DNA of 64,000 nucleotides from Bartonella senegalensis OS02 (GTDB taxonomy: Bacteria > Pseudomonadota > Alphaproteobacteria > Rhizobiales > Rhizobiaceae). The stretch spans positions 434,570 through 498,569 of the forward strand of contig NZ_HE997540.1 of NCBI RefSeq assembly GCF_000312545.1, in the 5' to 3' direction. Below the pieces are notes generated by a model. It was not told the origin of the DNA. It saw nothing but the letters and a program-made list of their open reading frames with translations, and ran no database searches. Position numbers and translations under genes: made by a program. Numbering within the stretch: the first letter of the stretch is position 1; each line of letters begins with the position of its first letter. This document shows, piece by piece, positions 12,150-22,544 of the stretch.

Positions 12150-13001
12150 ATGGTTGAAAACCGCCCTGTTTTGAAATTTCTAACCCATACTACCCTTATT
12201 GTTGGCATCTTCATTATTTGCTTTCCGGTTTATGTTGCTATCATTGCTTCAACCCATAGCTCAGCAGCATTTAGTTCAGGAACACTTCCTCTTTTACCGG
12301 GAGACTATGCCCTAGAAAACTATAAGACAATCTTTGGTGATGGACTTGCGCAGCTTGGTTTACCCAATCTCTGGCCACTCTTAATGAACTCCCTCATTAT
12401 GGCAGTTGGTATTAGTATTGGAAAAATTATTATTTCACTCTTTTCTGCTTATGCAATTGTCTACATGCGCTTCCCTTTTCGCAAAACTGCGTTTGCTCTT
12501 ATCTTTGTCACACTGATGCTTCCCGTCGAAGTGCGTATTATCCCAACATATACAGTCGTCGCACAATTAGGCATGATAAACACCTATGGCGGAATGATTA
12601 TTCCACTCATTGCATCGGCAACTGCTACATTTTTATTTCGTCAGTTTTTTTTAACAGTTCCTGACGAACTCTTAGAAGCTGCTCGTGTTGATGGTGCAGG
12701 ACCATTTAAATTTTTTAAAGATATTCTTCTTCCCCTTAGTAAAAGCAATATTGCCGCTTTATTTATCATTATGTTCATCTATGGATGGATACAATATCTT
12801 TGGCCTCTTATAGTGACAACTGATGAAAATCATCAAACTATTCTTATTATTCTCAAACAACTCATTGTAGAATCACTGCAACATGACCCTCAATGGAATA
12901 TACTCATGGCAGTTTCAGTTGTGGCCATGGTACCACCTGTTTTAGTCGTTATTTTCATGCAACGGCTTTTTATCAAAGGACTTATTGAAACGGAGAAATG
13001 A
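12150..13001 (+). CDS. ugpE: Glycerol-3-phosphate ABC transporter permease UgpE
   Basis: Second membrane subunit of Ugp (MalG type). I start it at ATG 12150, which follows TAGGAAGAAA and gives 283 residues, the family length; an in-frame TTG 33 bp upstream lies inside ugpA and lacks a ribosome site. The EAA loop [20 protein letters not shown] is near residue 190, and six transmembrane segments are expected. The stop overlaps the ugpC start by 4 bp (ATGA), so the two are translationally coupled. Confidence 0.93.
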   Translation: MVENRPVLKFLTHTTLIVGIFIICFPVYVAIIASTHSSAAFSSGTLPLLPGDYALENYKTIFGDGLAQLGLPNLWPLLMNSLIMAVGISIGKIIISLFSAYAIVYMRFPFRKTAFALIFVTLMLPVEVRIIPTYTVVAQLGMINTYGGMIIPLIASATATFLFRQFFLTVPDELLEAARVDGAGPFKFFKDILLPLSKSNIAALFIIMFIYGWIQYLWPLIVTTDENHQTILIILKQLIVESLQHDPQWNILMAVSVVAMVPPVLVVIFMQRLFIKGLIETEK

Positions 13002-14050
13002 CTGTGGCCATAATCCAGTTATCCAATATAAAAAAACAATATGAAAACGGTATTCTAGTCATTGATGATTTAAACTTAACTGTTGCTGATAAGGAACTGC
13101 TTGTTCTTGTTGGTCCTTCAGGATGCGGAAAATCAACTCTATTACGCATCATTGCAGGACTCGAGCAAGTCACTTCAGGCGAACTGTATATTGATAATGA
13201 GCGTATCAATGATCGTGAACCTGCTGATCGTGACATCGCTATGGTTTTTCAAAATTACGCGCTTTATCCCCATATGACAGTTCGTGGGAATTTAGAATAT
13301 GGTCTTAAAAATCGTAAAACACCTAAAGACGAAATCAATAAGCGTATCACACATGCTGCAAAGCTGTTGCAAATAGAGCCATTTCTGGATCGTAAACCCA
13401 GACAATTATCAGGAGGACAACGACAGCGTGTCGCAATGGGGCGTGTCATTGTTCGTCAACCACGGGTTTTTCTCTTTGATGAACCTCTTTCAAATCTTGA
13501 TGCAAAACTGCGTGCGCAAATGTGTATTGAGATTAAAACTCTCCAGCGTTCCTTGGGAACAACCAGCCTCTATGTTACGCATGATCAACTCGAAGCAATG
13601 ACACTGGCAGATAGAATAATTGTCATGAATAAAGGAGCTATCGAGCAAATTGGAACGCCAATGGAAATTTACGATTATCCAGAAACAACATTTGTTGCTG
13701 ATTTTATTGGCTCTCCCCCTATGAATTTTCTTGATCGCAACATTCTAGAACAACACTTAGGTCATTCATTGTCTTATAGTGAAGAAACTGATCTTTTAGC
13801 ATTCAGACCTGAAGTCATCTTGTTAGGCGAATATCCAGATCAAGGACCTGTCTTTCACACACAAATTGAACTTATTAAGCCTGTCGGAACAGGATGCCAT
13901 GTTTTAACGCGTTGGAATAGCAATATTTTTACCATTGAAATAAAAGAGCGCTTAACACATGACTATGGTCAAAAACTAAGCTTTACTGTTCCTCATCAGA
14001 ATTTTCACAGCTTCAACAAAAGCACCGGAAAACGCACACGTAAGAATTAA
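12998..14050 (+). CDS. ugpC: Glycerol-3-phosphate ABC transporter ATPase UgpC
   Basis: ATPase of the Ugp importer, 350 residues. Walker [11 protein letters not shown]-loop ([13 protein letters not shown]), signature [13 protein letters not shown], Walker [14 protein letters not shown] and switch His (THDQ) are all present, followed by a C-terminal OB/TOBE regulatory domain from about residue 240 that is typical of MalK/UgpC. The ATG overlaps the ugpE stop. MalK-like ATPases are shared among systems, so specificity comes from the operon. Confidence 0.94.
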   Translation: MTVAIIQLSNIKKQYENGILVIDDLNLTVADKELLVLVGPSGCGKSTLLRIIAGLEQVTSGELYIDNERINDREPADRDIAMVFQNYALYPHMTVRGNLEYGLKNRKTPKDEINKRITHAAKLLQIEPFLDRKPRQLSGGQRQRVAMGRVIVRQPRVFLFDEPLSNLDAKLRAQMCIEIKTLQRSLGTTSLYVTHDQLEAMTLADRIIVMNKGAIEQIGTPMEIYDYPETTFVADFIGSPPMNFLDRNILEQHLGHSLSYSEETDLLAFRPEVILLGEYPDQGPVFHTQIELIKPVGTGCHVLTRWNSNIFTIEIKERLTHDYGQKLSFTVPHQNFHSFNKSTGKRTRKN

Positions 14051-14158
14051 ATAAAGTAAAAATTTTGATATTATAAGCACTATCAGGAAATAATCTGCGC
14101 TCTCGTTTCCTATCAACCCTATTTTGTTAAGAGGTGGTGTATTATAAAGTGCGTACTT

Positions 14159-14881
14159 TTATTTTTCTGCACGTAATTGTAAAGCGAGATCAGGTTGATC
14201 TGTTGTGATATAATGGACAGGCATATTAAGCCAATGCGACAGTCGAGGTCTTCCGTTAATTGTCCATACCCCCACAGTAAAGCCAGCTTCAAGCGCAGAC
14301 TCAATAAAGTCTTGTGAAACAAGAGAGCCATCTAGACTCAGATCAGAATAGCCTAATTGTTTCCATTCAGAGAAATGCTGGCACATATCACCTTCAAAAC
14401 GATCAATACATGGACCACATGTTATTCCTGCTTCAATAAAGGGACGAAGGCTTCTAGGATCAAAACTGATTGCAGAGACCCGTTCTGCTAAATTTCGGTT
14501 TTTTATCAACGCAAGTGCTTTTTCAGATAAAAGCCTCTCACGCTCAACTTCACCACATGTTTTTATTTCAAGATGAAGCGCAACGTTGGTTGCTTCCAAA
14601 AGTTCAAGCACCTCTTCTAATAACGGTGGAGCTTCAGTACTTCCTTTCACATGAAGTTGTTTGCGTGTTTCATTATCAATATTGTGAATATAGTCTTTTT
14701 TTCCAACCAGTTGTTCTAAATAAAAATCGTGAAAGACAACCACTTCACCACTTTTAAGAAGATGAACGTCGCATTCAATCTCATCAACTCCCAACGCAAT
14801 AGCATTACGAAATGCTGAGAGGGTATTTTCGGGACAAAGGTTAGCTCCCCCACGATGCGCAACAATTTTTTTCTTAAACAT
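14159..14881 (-). CDS. ugpQ: Glycerophosphodiester phosphodiesterase
   Basis: UgpQ cleaves glycerophosphodiesters into glycerol-3-phosphate and an alcohol, using substrates delivered by Ugp. The catalytic HRGG motif (IVAHRGGANLCPENT) lies 8 residues from the chosen start, and the metal-site segment EIECDVHLLKSGEVVVFHD follows. I chose ATG 14881 (240 residues, family length); Met codons at 14923 and a longer frame to 14971 are possible, but none has a clear ribosome site. It is convergent with ugpC, an arrangement unlike the E. coli ugpBAECQ operon. Confidence 0.9.
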   Translation of the reverse strand: MFKKKIVAHRGGANLCPENTLSAFRNAIALGVDEIECDVHLLKSGEVVVFHDFYLEQLVGKKDYIHNIDNETRKQLHVKGSTEAPPLLEEVLELLEATNVALHLEIKTCGEVERERLLSEKALALIKNRNLAERVSAISFDPRSLRPFIEAGITCGPCIDRFEGDMCQHFSEWKQLGYSDLSLDGSLVSQDFIESALEAGFTVGVWTINGRPRLSHWLNMPVHYITTDQPDLALQLRAEK

Positions 14882-15063
14882 GCAAAATTTCACACTTTTC
14901 AAAGTTAAACGATACTGGCTCATACACAATGAGATTATGATTTTGAAGAACGAACTCCGGATACACAACAACTTCTTCAGAAAGCTTGTTCGTTTATGTT
15001 CACTCTTGCGAAAGTTAAAATCTCAACAAAACTTCCCTGTTAAATGCTTATATTGCATTTCAA

Positions 15064-16620
15064 TCATTCCCATTCAATAGTGCCAGGAGGCTTTGATGTT
15101 ACATCATAAACAACACGATTAATACCTTTCACTTCGTTAATAATACGTGCTGCTGTTTTGCTTAAAAACTCCATATCATAGGGATAAAAATCAGCGGTCA
15201 TTCCATCTACAGAGGTTACAGCACGAAGAGCACAAACAAATTCATAAGTGCGCCCATCTCCCATAACGCCCACAGTCTGCACAGGAAGAAGAACAGCAAA
15301 TGCTTGCCAAATTTCGTTATAAAGACCGGCTTTACGGATTTCATCAAGGTAAATAGCATCCGCTTCACGTAGAATTTCTAATTTTTCACGTGTCACTACA
15401 CCTGGACACCGAATTGCAAGACCAGGACCTGGAAAAGGATGACGACCTATAAACTGCTCTGGCAATCCTAACTCTCTCCCTAGAGAGCGAACTTCATCTT
15501 TAAATAGCTCACGCAATGGCTCTACGAGCTTCAAGTTCATCCGCTCTGGTAATCCCCCTACATTATGATGGCTTTTAATTGTTACCGATTGACCAATAGC
15601 TGAGACACTCTCAATGACATCTGGATAAAGTGTGCCCTGCGCTAAAAATTGTGCACCACCTATTTTTTTTGTCTCTTCTTCAAAAACTTCAATGAAAAGG
15701 CGACCTATCGTTTTGCGCTTTTTCTCTGGATCTGTTTCACCTTCTAAAGCATTGAGAAACATATTGGCAGCGTTAACATGAATAAGTTCTATATTATAAT
15801 GATCTCGGAATAATGTAAGAACTTCTTGAGACTCATTTTTGCGCATCAACCCATGGTCTACCAAAATACATATCAGCTGATCTCCTATTGCTTCATGGAG
15901 GAGCACTGCAACAACAGAGGAATCCACACCACCTGAAAGACCACAGATAACACGACTTTTCCCTACTTGTTGCCGTATCCTAGCAATTGCCTGCTCACGA
16001 TAAGAAGCCATTGACCAATGACCTTTAAGACCAGCAATTTTAAGAACAAAATTCTGCAAAAGTTTTGCACCATCTGACGTATGGACAACTTCAGGATGAA
16101 ACTGCACTGCGTAGAGGCGTCTTTTCTCATCAGCAATAGCAGCATAGGGAGCGCCTTTTGATGTTCCTATGACACGAAATCCCTCTGGTAAAGCCGTCAC
16201 ACGATCACCATGACTCATCCAGACTTGATAACAAGAGCCTTTTTCCCAAACACCCTCAAAAAGTGCACTGTTTTCCTGTACCTCTAAAAAAGCTCTTCCA
16301 AATTCGCGTTCCTGCCCTGATGCAACTTTCCCCCCAAGCTGAACACACATGACTTGTTCACCATAACAAATACCAAGAACTGGAACACCCATTGTAAAAA
16401 TTTCTCTTGGAGCACGCGGTGAACCCTCATCTATAACGGAATAAGGGCTGCCTGATAAAATAACAGCTTTCGGTCTTATCCTTTGTATGCCTTCTAAAGC
16501 TAATTGAAAAGGAACAATTTCACAATAAACACCCATTGCTCTTACCCGCCGTGCGATAAGTTGTGTGACTTGTGAACCAAAATCGATAATAAGAACAGTG
16601 TCTGGATGTGATATGCTCAT
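15064..16620 (-). CDS. guaA: GMP synthase (glutamine-hydrolysing)
   Basis: GuaA aminates XMP to GMP with ammonia from glutamine, the last step of guanine nucleotide synthesis. The 518-residue protein has an N-terminal class I glutamine amidotransferase domain with nucleophile Cys (GICYGEQ) and catalytic His and Glu ([10 protein letters not shown]), the ATP pyrophosphatase P-loop SGGVDSS near residue 230, and the C-terminal dimerisation domain ending [18 protein letters not shown] 16620 gives the family length; a TTG 51 bp upstream is less likely. guaB lies 2.3 kb away on the same strand. Confidence 0.96.
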   Translation of the reverse strand: MSISHPDTVLIIDFGSQVTQLIARRVRAMGVYCEIVPFQLALEGIQRIRPKAVILSGSPYSVIDEGSPRAPREIFTMGVPVLGICYGEQVMCVQLGGKVASGQEREFGRAFLEVQENSALFEGVWEKGSCYQVWMSHGDRVTALPEGFRVIGTSKGAPYAAIADEKRRLYAVQFHPEVVHTSDGAKLLQNFVLKIAGLKGHWSMASYREQAIARIRQQVGKSRVICGLSGGVDSSVVAVLLHEAIGDQLICILVDHGLMRKNESQEVLTLFRDHYNIELIHVNAANMFLNALEGETDPEKKRKTIGRLFIEVFEEETKKIGGAQFLAQGTLYPDVIESVSAIGQSVTIKSHHNVGGLPERMNLKLVEPLRELFKDEVRSLGRELGLPEQFIGRHPFPGPGLAIRCPGVVTREKLEILREADAIYLDEIRKAGLYNEIWQAFAVLLPVQTVGVMGDGRTYEFVCALRAVTSVDGMTADFYPYDMEFLSKTAARIINEVKGINRVVYDVTSKPPGTIEWE

Positions 16621-16751
16621 AGAAAACCAATCAATAATTGTAAAAGATAGCTCGTGAGATTTATTCTTCAATTTTTCTCTTTTACAAGCCTATTTACTTA
16701 AGAAAAAGCTCATTCTCATAAAATTTAAGATAAAAAATGCGAAAAGATATC

Positions 16752-18038
16752 TCAATGTTTTTTTTGCAACACAGATAAAAAGAAACCGTCTGTTTTTGTT
16801 GTTGCCGGCGATAAAGTCAGCCCATAATTAGAAAAAGTTGGTTGTACCGGTGAAGAACCAAAATGTTGCTGCCAAAGTGCCCGCATATCTATTGGATAAA
16901 AATTACAATGCTGTTGAAGAAAACGAGCTATTTGTTCCTCATTTTCATCCATAAAAAGAGAGCACGTAATATAGACTAAGCGCCCATTGGGCTTAAGATA
17001 GTCTATAGCCTCATGCAAAATAGTTCTCTGTTCCCTTTGGCGCTGTCGCACCTGTTCTAACGTTAAACGCCATTTCGTATCTGGACGCCGCCGCCATGTT
17101 CCTGCACCACTACAGGGTGCATCTAGAAGAACTCTATCCATGCGACCGACTAAGGACTGCAATTCTTTTTTCTGCGCTCGCGGCTGTACATTACGAACAC
17201 CAGCGCGTCGAAGACGATCAAAAATAGGAGCTAAACGGGCTTTATCAGAATCATAAGCATAAATTTGCCCTCGATTCTTCATACTGGCAGCTAAAGCTAA
17301 TGTTTTTCCACCAGCACCAGCACAATAGTCCAATACTTGCATACTTTCTTTTGCTTCTACAAGGTGAGCAACAATCTGAGACCCCAAATCCTGTATTTCA
17401 AAATGCCCCTTTTGAAAAGCTGGTTCAACTTGAACATTGGGATGACGTCCAAATTTTTCAATCGGTGCAATTCTTAAGGCTTGCCGAAACCATGACAGGG
17501 ATTGAACTTTGTTTTTTGCTAATTCCTGAAAAACCTTTTCTGGCGTTGCCTTCAAACTATTGACGCGTAAATCTAAAGAAGGGCGCGTTGCTAATGCAGC
17601 AGCTTCAACAACCCAATTTTTGCCAAATAAAGGACGCAAATGTGCCTGACACCATTGGGGAATATCACCACGAATATAGTCTGGCGCATCAACTAATTGC
17701 CGCTCTTGCCATGATTGACGCTGTCTCACCCCTAATAACTGTGGTGCAAATCGATCCCCTTCTAATTCACCGTCAATTTGTTCAAGTGTCATTTTTCCAG
17801 TATCTAATAAAGTTGCAAAAACACTATCCCGAATATCATCACTCTCCATACGCCATTGTAAAGAATAACGCCGTCTTAAAACATCATAAACGATTGTACC
17901 AATTGCTGCGCGATCACCTGCGCCAGCAAAACGATGACAAATCCCCCAATCTTTTAAAGCTTCCCCTATTGGACGATGCCGAATTTCTATCTCTTTTAAA
18001 ACATCTATTGCTGCCTGCAAACGCCCACCTAATCGCAT
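16752..18038 (-). CDS. rsmB: RsmB-family RNA (cytosine-5)-methyltransferase
   Basis: Probable 16S rRNA m5C967-type methyltransferase, 428 residues. An N-terminal NusB-like helical domain precedes a SAM-dependent domain with motif I VLDYCAGAGGKTLALA, motif IV DAPCSGAGTWRR and motif VI TCSLFMDENEEQ; the two Cys (PCSG and TCS) are the release and nucleophilic residues of m5C RNA methyltransferases. The N-terminal domain is divergent, so the exact rRNA position modified is inferred. Start ATG 18038. Alphaproteobacteria often carry two such paralogues. Confidence 0.85.
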   Translation of the reverse strand: MRLGGRLQAAIDVLKEIEIRHRPIGEALKDWGICHRFAGAGDRAAIGTIVYDVLRRRYSLQWRMESDDIRDSVFATLLDTGKMTLEQIDGELEGDRFAPQLLGVRQRQSWQERQLVDAPDYIRGDIPQWCQAHLRPLFGKNWVVEAAALATRPSLDLRVNSLKATPEKVFQELAKNKVQSLSWFRQALRIAPIEKFGRHPNVQVEPAFQKGHFEIQDLGSQIVAHLVEAKESMQVLDYCAGAGGKTLALAASMKNRGQIYAYDSDKARLAPIFDRLRRAGVRNVQPRAQKKELQSLVGRMDRVLLDAPCSGAGTWRRRPDTKWRLTLEQVRQRQREQRTILHEAIDYLKPNGRLVYITCSLFMDENEEQIARFLQQHCNFYPIDMRALWQQHFGSSPVQPTFSNYGLTLSPATTKTDGFFLSVLQKKH

Positions 18039-18495
18039 TCATGTCTCCGATTGAATTTCTATAAAAATCTAAAAAAATTTAAGAAAAGAACAACATTATC
18101 TCTCTTACTGCCATGGAAATCTTTCCAAAACTCCCTCAAACTTGCATTGCATATTGCATGATTCTGATGACACCCTTTGATAGCAGTAAAACTTTTCCTC
18201 TCATGTGCTATCCGTTCACATTCCTCTCATCTTAAAATACATATACTCTAGCTTGAGCTCGATACTCCAAAAAAATGTATCCTTAAACCTGCTTCCAATA
18301 GAAGTACGCAAAAATCATCATCCCCCTCATTTCTTTATAAATTAAATTTTTAGAACTCTCTATAAAACAGTACATAACATCTAATATCTACTCTCTTGAA
18401 AATGCTCTCTTTCTGAAAATGAAGTAAAACACTTTTACCAAAATTAGCACAGTCATTTTATTTCTGATAAAATATTAACTTTTTACAAAATGCTT
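18039..18495. other. Non-coding interval before the small stress gene
   Basis: No reading frame of interest on either strand. AT-rich sequence precedes the EcfG-type promoter at 18496. Confidence 0.5.
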
Positions 18496-18520
18496 GGAAC
18501 CACTATTTGGCATAGCCGTT
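18496..18520 (+). promoter_or_regulatory. EcfG-type general stress promoter
   Basis: GGAAC (18496-18500), 16 bp, CGTT (18517-18520) is an exact match to the alphaproteobacterial general-stress sigma factor (EcfG/RpoE) consensus GGAAC-N16/17-CGTT. It lies 45 bp before the start of a small gene with a strong ribosome site. A small hairpin (CTGGC/GCCAG, 18530-18544) follows the promoter. Confidence 0.65.
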
Positions 18521-18565
18521 TTTACTGTACTGGCCTTAAGCCAGAGAATTTAAAAGGAGAAAATA

Positions 18566-18715
18566 ATGAACACTTACAATAATGGGAAAACAACTTCATC
18601 TAAAAGCCGTCACAATACAATGCCCTCAAACACTGGAAAGAAATCCATCCAAAGTGATCAGGCTAACACTCGCCAACGCGCGTCAAAATCAGAGCGGAAG
18701 ACAACAAAAAGTTAA
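18566..18715 (+). CDS. Small basic protein of 49 residues, unknown function
   Basis: A 49-codon gene with an AAAAGGAGAA ribosome site 7 bp before its ATG. The product starts MNTYNNGKTTSSKSRHNTMP and is rich in Ser, Thr, Asn, Lys and Arg. It has no hydrophobic segment and no Cys or Trp, so it looks soluble, basic and probably disordered. An EcfG-type promoter directly upstream and a terminator-like hairpin 30 bp downstream make a complete monocistronic unit. I do not recognise a family; small Lys/Ser/Thr-rich proteins of this kind are common general-stress targets in alphaproteobacteria (general knowledge). RNA or DNA binding is only a guess. Confidence 0.7.
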   Translation: MNTYNNGKTTSSKSRHNTMPSNTGKKSIQSDQANTRQRASKSERKTTKS

Positions 18716-18744
18716 TTCCCTTAATTTTACATAACCTACGGAAA

Positions 18745-18769
18745 GAATTGGAATGTTATCCTCCAATTC
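18745..18769 (+). terminator. Terminator-like hairpin after the small stress gene
   Basis: GAATTGGA (18745-18752) pairs with TCCAATTC (18762-18769) around a 9-nt loop. Flanking GGAA/TTCC can extend the stem past one mismatch. The tail is only moderately T-rich. Confidence 0.5.
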
Positions 18770-18893
18770 CTTCCCTTTATGCTTTTGAGATTATTGTACC
18801 AAATCACAAGAGAAAAAAAGATCTTTTCCGTATTGTTTTTCTAAAAGGTCTTTTCTTTGATGCCTTTGAAAAATGACTCTAAGCTTTTACACA

Positions 18894-20393
18894 TTAAACA
18901 GGTCTGCGATAATTGGGACTTTCTCGTGTAATCGCAACATCATGTGTATGACTTTCATGGAGTCCAGCATTCGTAATACGAACAAATGTCGCTTTTTCTC
19001 GAAACTCCGCTAGATTTTTTGCTCCAACATATCCCATCGAAGCACGCAACCCACCAGCCAGCTGATGCAAAACCGACGCTATCGGCCCTTTATAAGCAAC
19101 TTGACCCTCAACGCCCTCAGGCACCAATTTAAGCTCATCACAAACTTCATCTTGAAAATAACGATCTGCTGATCCCCTCGCCATAGCGCCAACCGATCCC
19201 ATACCGCGATAGGCTTTAAAAGACCTTCCTTGATAAAGATAAACTTCACCAGGGCTTTCTTCTGTACCCGCTAAAAGAGAGCCGATCATAGCAGAACAGG
19301 CACCGCCCGCCAAAGCTTTAGCAAAATCACCCGAAGCTTTGATCCCACCATCAGCAATGATAGGTATACCTACTTTATCAGCAACCTCTGCAGCACTCAT
19401 AATGGCTGCAAGTTGCGGAACACCAACCCCTGCAACAATGCGTGTTGTACAAATAGAACCAGGTCCAATACCAACTTTTACAGCATCTGCACCACTATCA
19501 ATCAAAGCTTGTGTTGCTTGTGGAGTTGCTACATTCCCAGCAATAACAGCGGGAGAAAACGCCATTTTTTTGACACGTTCAACTGTTTCTAATACACGCT
19601 GTGAATGTCCGTGCGCTGTATCAATGACCAGCACATCCACTCCTGCATCAATTAATCGTTCAGCCCGTTCAACGCCATCATTGCCGACACTCATTGCAGC
19701 GGCAACACGCAAACGCCCTTGCGAATCCTTGGCAGCGTTTGGATTTAATTGTGCTTTTTCAATATCCTTCACTGTTATCAAGCCAACACAGCGATTGTGT
19801 TCATCTACAACCAATAATTTTTCAATACGGTGATGGTGTAAAAGGTACTTTGCTTCATTAAGTTGGACATTTTCACGCACTGTGATTAAATTTTCATGCG
19901 TCATTAATTCATAAATTTTTTGTTTTAAATCTGATGCAAAACGTACATCTCTATTCGTCAAGATACCAACAAGCCGTCCAGCAGTCTCACCTTTAGTACC
20001 ATTTTCAACAACCGGAATACCCGAGATACCGTGAGAGCGCATTAAGGCTTTTGCCTCTTCAAGTGTTGCATCTGGACCAATCGTTACCGGATTAACAACC
20101 ATACCAGATTCAAACTTTTTTACTTGACGGACTTCTTCAGCCTGCTCTGTAGGAGACATATTACGATGGATAACGCCAAGACCACCAGCTTGAGCCATAG
20201 CAATTGCCAAACGCGATTCTGTCACAGTATCCATTGCCGCAGAAAGCAACGGCAAATTGAGCTTAATATCGGCTGCAATACGAGTGCTAAGATCTACTTG
20301 ACTAGGCATGACAAGAGAATGACCCGGCTGTAAAAGCACATCATCAAACGTTAACGCCAGTTCACCTGTCCCCGTTTCAACAATCTTTGCCAT
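18894..20393 (-). CDS. guaB: Inosine-5'-monophosphate dehydrogenase
   Basis: IMPDH oxidises IMP to XMP with NAD, the committed step of guanine nucleotide synthesis upstream of GuaA. The 499-residue protein has the catalytic loop [18 protein letters not shown] with its active-site Cys, the GGIKASGD phosphate-binding segment and two CBS domains inserted around residues 95-205. ATG 20393 has an AAGGAAA site and starts [21 protein letters not shown]; an in-frame start 51 bp upstream has no support. guaA is on the same strand but separate. Confidence 0.96.
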   Translation of the reverse strand: MAKIVETGTGELALTFDDVLLQPGHSLVMPSQVDLSTRIAADIKLNLPLLSAAMDTVTESRLAIAMAQAGGLGVIHRNMSPTEQAEEVRQVKKFESGMVVNPVTIGPDATLEEAKALMRSHGISGIPVVENGTKGETAGRLVGILTNRDVRFASDLKQKIYELMTHENLITVRENVQLNEAKYLLHHHRIEKLLVVDEHNRCVGLITVKDIEKAQLNPNAAKDSQGRLRVAAAMSVGNDGVERAERLIDAGVDVLVIDTAHGHSQRVLETVERVKKMAFSPAVIAGNVATPQATQALIDSGADAVKVGIGPGSICTTRIVAGVGVPQLAAIMSAAEVADKVGIPIIADGGIKASGDFAKALAGGACSAMIGSLLAGTEESPGEVYLYQGRSFKAYRGMGSVGAMARGSADRYFQDEVCDELKLVPEGVEGQVAYKGPIASVLHQLAGGLRASMGYVGAKNLAEFREKATFVRITNAGLHESHTHDVAITRESPNYRRPV

Positions 20394-20564
20394 AGCCAAA
20401 TTTCCTTTATATAATAAAAAAACCTTTATATAACAAAAAACCATCAGTAGTTTTAAAATACAACTGCGGCTCTCATAAATTGTGGATTGGCACAGAATTA
20501 TGCCATGCTAGAAAAAAAATGAAAAGAAAAAGAAAAATAATTTTCCGATTATAGTTTATAAGAT

Positions 20565-22136
20565 TTACAATTGTGATTCAATCGGCAACCAACCTATTAT
20601 TTTCGCAAATGCACGACGCCAAAAATTGCTCTCTGGCTCATAATCAATGCTACACTGTTTTTCGTTTTCAATAAAATCCCAATAAATGCGATTATTGTCA
20701 TTAAGACGGAGATGATAACTCATTTCACCCGTCGTTTCTTCAGCAAAAAGCAAATCTAACCTCGTTGTAATCGGGGCACATTCAAAAAGAATACCCATTT
20801 CTGTATTCAACGCAGCTGATCTCGGATCAAAGTTTAAAGACCCAATAAAAGCGGTTTTACGGTCAACTAAAAAAGCTTTGGTATGTAAACTAGACTTACT
20901 TGATCGAAATAGTCGTAACCCATGCATATTTCCATCTGGTTTTAACTCATAGAGCTTAACACCACTTTTTAATAACGCTTTACGATACGGTACATAACCA
21001 CCATGCACAAGCGCCACATCAGTAGCTGCTAAGGAATTCGTAAGAATTTTGACATCAACACCTTTTGAAACCAAATTGCTAAAATGCTGCGTACCTAACT
21101 TACCAGGAACAAAATAAGGTGATGTAATCTGAACCGTTTTTTGGGCATCTTTAATAACCTTTAAGAGTACTTTCATGAGCCAATTTTCTGCTTTTTTGCG
21201 TAATGCCTTTTCCGGAGGATCAGAAAGAACAACAACTTTATCTGCCAAAAACAATCGCTTTCCTGTATGAATAAAACAGTCAAAATTAATATGCTTTTTG
21301 ACATAATCTAGATAAACTTTTGCAGACTTAGAATGACGAAATTGTCGTAATTTTTCTTTCCAATAGCCAAGGTCACTTGCACTTTTAGGAATAACCAAAG
21401 TATGAATTGGTAAAACGACAGCGCTATTCCAAAAATCATCAAAGATATTTTCTACCTTTTTAACCGAAGGACCAATTAACATCAGATCTAAGTCTCGAAA
21501 ATGTGATTCTTTACCAGCATCAAAATAAGAATCTGCAAGATTGCGTCCCCCTACAAAAGCCACACGGCCATCAACAATAAAAGCCTTATTATGCATTCGG
21601 CGTGTTACAGTAATTGCCCGTAATATAATCTCTAAACCACGGCGTAACCCACCCTTACGCGATCGCCCTGGGTTAAACATTCTCACTTCAATATGAGGAT
21701 GTTTATCTAGCGCCATATAAGCTGGATCACGCGCCTGAGCGTTAATATCATCTAAAAGAAGCCGCACGCGAACACCACGATCAGCTGCCTCCACAATTTC
21801 ACTTAATAATAAGCGCCCCGTTAAATCATCGTCCCAAATATAATACATGAGATCAAGACTACGCCCAGCCTGTGCTGCTCCTACCGCACGAACACAAAAC
21901 GCATCCAAGTTGCTGATGATGAGTGAAAGGGCGTCTTTCTCAACTCCCAACCCATCAGTTTCCTCCGCTAATTGATTGATTATACGGTCAAACTTGGTTT
22001 CATTTTTCTGAACAGTCAGCGCATAAGAACACTCTCCCCGAGCATTTTCAATAAAACGTCCATAAGTGTAAATTGCTAACATAGACGCAATAAAAAAAAA
22101 TGTGATAAAACTGATAACAATCTGTAAAAGAGTCAA
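20565..22136 (-). CDS. Phospholipase D-family protein, cardiolipin synthase-like
   Basis: A membrane-anchored protein of the phospholipase D superfamily, 523 residues. An N-terminal hydrophobic helix (about residues 3-27) precedes two HKD motifs, HNKAFIVDGRVAFVGGRN near residue 180 and HTKAFLVDRKTAFIGSLN near residue 420, each with its Asp and downstream Gly/Asn. The second is followed by DPRSAALNTE, as in ClsC-type cardiolipin synthases. The start is a TTG at 22136; the next Met (residue 19) would cut the helix. Cardiolipin synthesis is the likely role, but a secreted or periplasmic phospholipase is possible. Confidence 0.8.
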   Translation of the reverse strand: MTLLQIVISFITFFFIASMLAIYTYGRFIENARGECSYALTVQKNETKFDRIINQLAEETDGLGVEKDALSLIISNLDAFCVRAVGAAQAGRSLDLMYYIWDDDLTGRLLLSEIVEAADRGVRVRLLLDDINAQARDPAYMALDKHPHIEVRMFNPGRSRKGGLRRGLEIILRAITVTRRMHNKAFIVDGRVAFVGGRNLADSYFDAGKESHFRDLDLMLIGPSVKKVENIFDDFWNSAVVLPIHTLVIPKSASDLGYWKEKLRQFRHSKSAKVYLDYVKKHINFDCFIHTGKRLFLADKVVVLSDPPEKALRKKAENWLMKVLLKVIKDAQKTVQITSPYFVPGKLGTQHFSNLVSKGVDVKILTNSLAATDVALVHGGYVPYRKALLKSGVKLYELKPDGNMHGLRLFRSSKSSLHTKAFLVDRKTAFIGSLNFDPRSAALNTEMGILFECAPITTRLDLLFAEETTGEMSYHLRLNDNNRIYWDFIENEKQCSIDYEPESNFWRRAFAKIIGWLPIESQL

Positions 22137-22207
22137 AGAAAATCAACTTTCCATTTTTAAGCCATCGCACTACTCTAGAGAGAAACCCAAAACAACTAAG
22201 ATCAGTG

Positions 22208-22237
22208 ATTCTACCTTAATCGTGCCAAAGGTAGAAT
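22208..22237. repeat. Perfect 10-bp inverted repeat
   Basis: ATTCTACCTT (22208-22217) and AAGGTAGAAT (22228-22237) with a 10-nt loop. There is no T tract on either side, so it is more likely an operator or RNA structure than a terminator. Confidence 0.45.
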
Positions 22238-22376
22238 GTCATTTCTTGATTAAGAGAATATAAACCCAACGCCAATGATTCTAGAATTTTAGCTTCAATG
22301 CAAAAAAACGTGAAGGATATCCTTATCATCTTAAAGTCAAACTGAGCTGAAGTCATGAAAATTGAAAACAATTTGA

Positions 22377-22532
22377 TCAAATAAAATCTACACTCATCGC
22401 GTTTACAAAATTATCCTCAATCCTAAGCTCTGCAATACATGACATTCCTTTTAAAAGCTTAAACTGCTCTGCTGCTTTCATCAAAAGCTTCTGCATTTCT
22501 TCTGAAAACGCATACTCATTATGAATAGAAAT
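22377..22532 (-). pseudogene. Coding-like fragment downstream of the regulator
   Basis: A 51-codon open stretch, starting 13 bp after the regulator gene's stop, reads convincingly as protein (EEMQKLLMKAAEQFKLLKGM, then SCIAELRIEDNFVNAMSVDFI) and ends in TGA. No ATG stands at its front; the first Met is at 22496 with a weak ribosome site. A different frame just upstream also looks protein-like, which suggests a frameshifted or 5'-truncated gene. The alternative is a real 39-residue protein starting at 22496. I recognise no family. Confidence 0.35.
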
Positions 22533-22544
22533 TCATCATGGATT

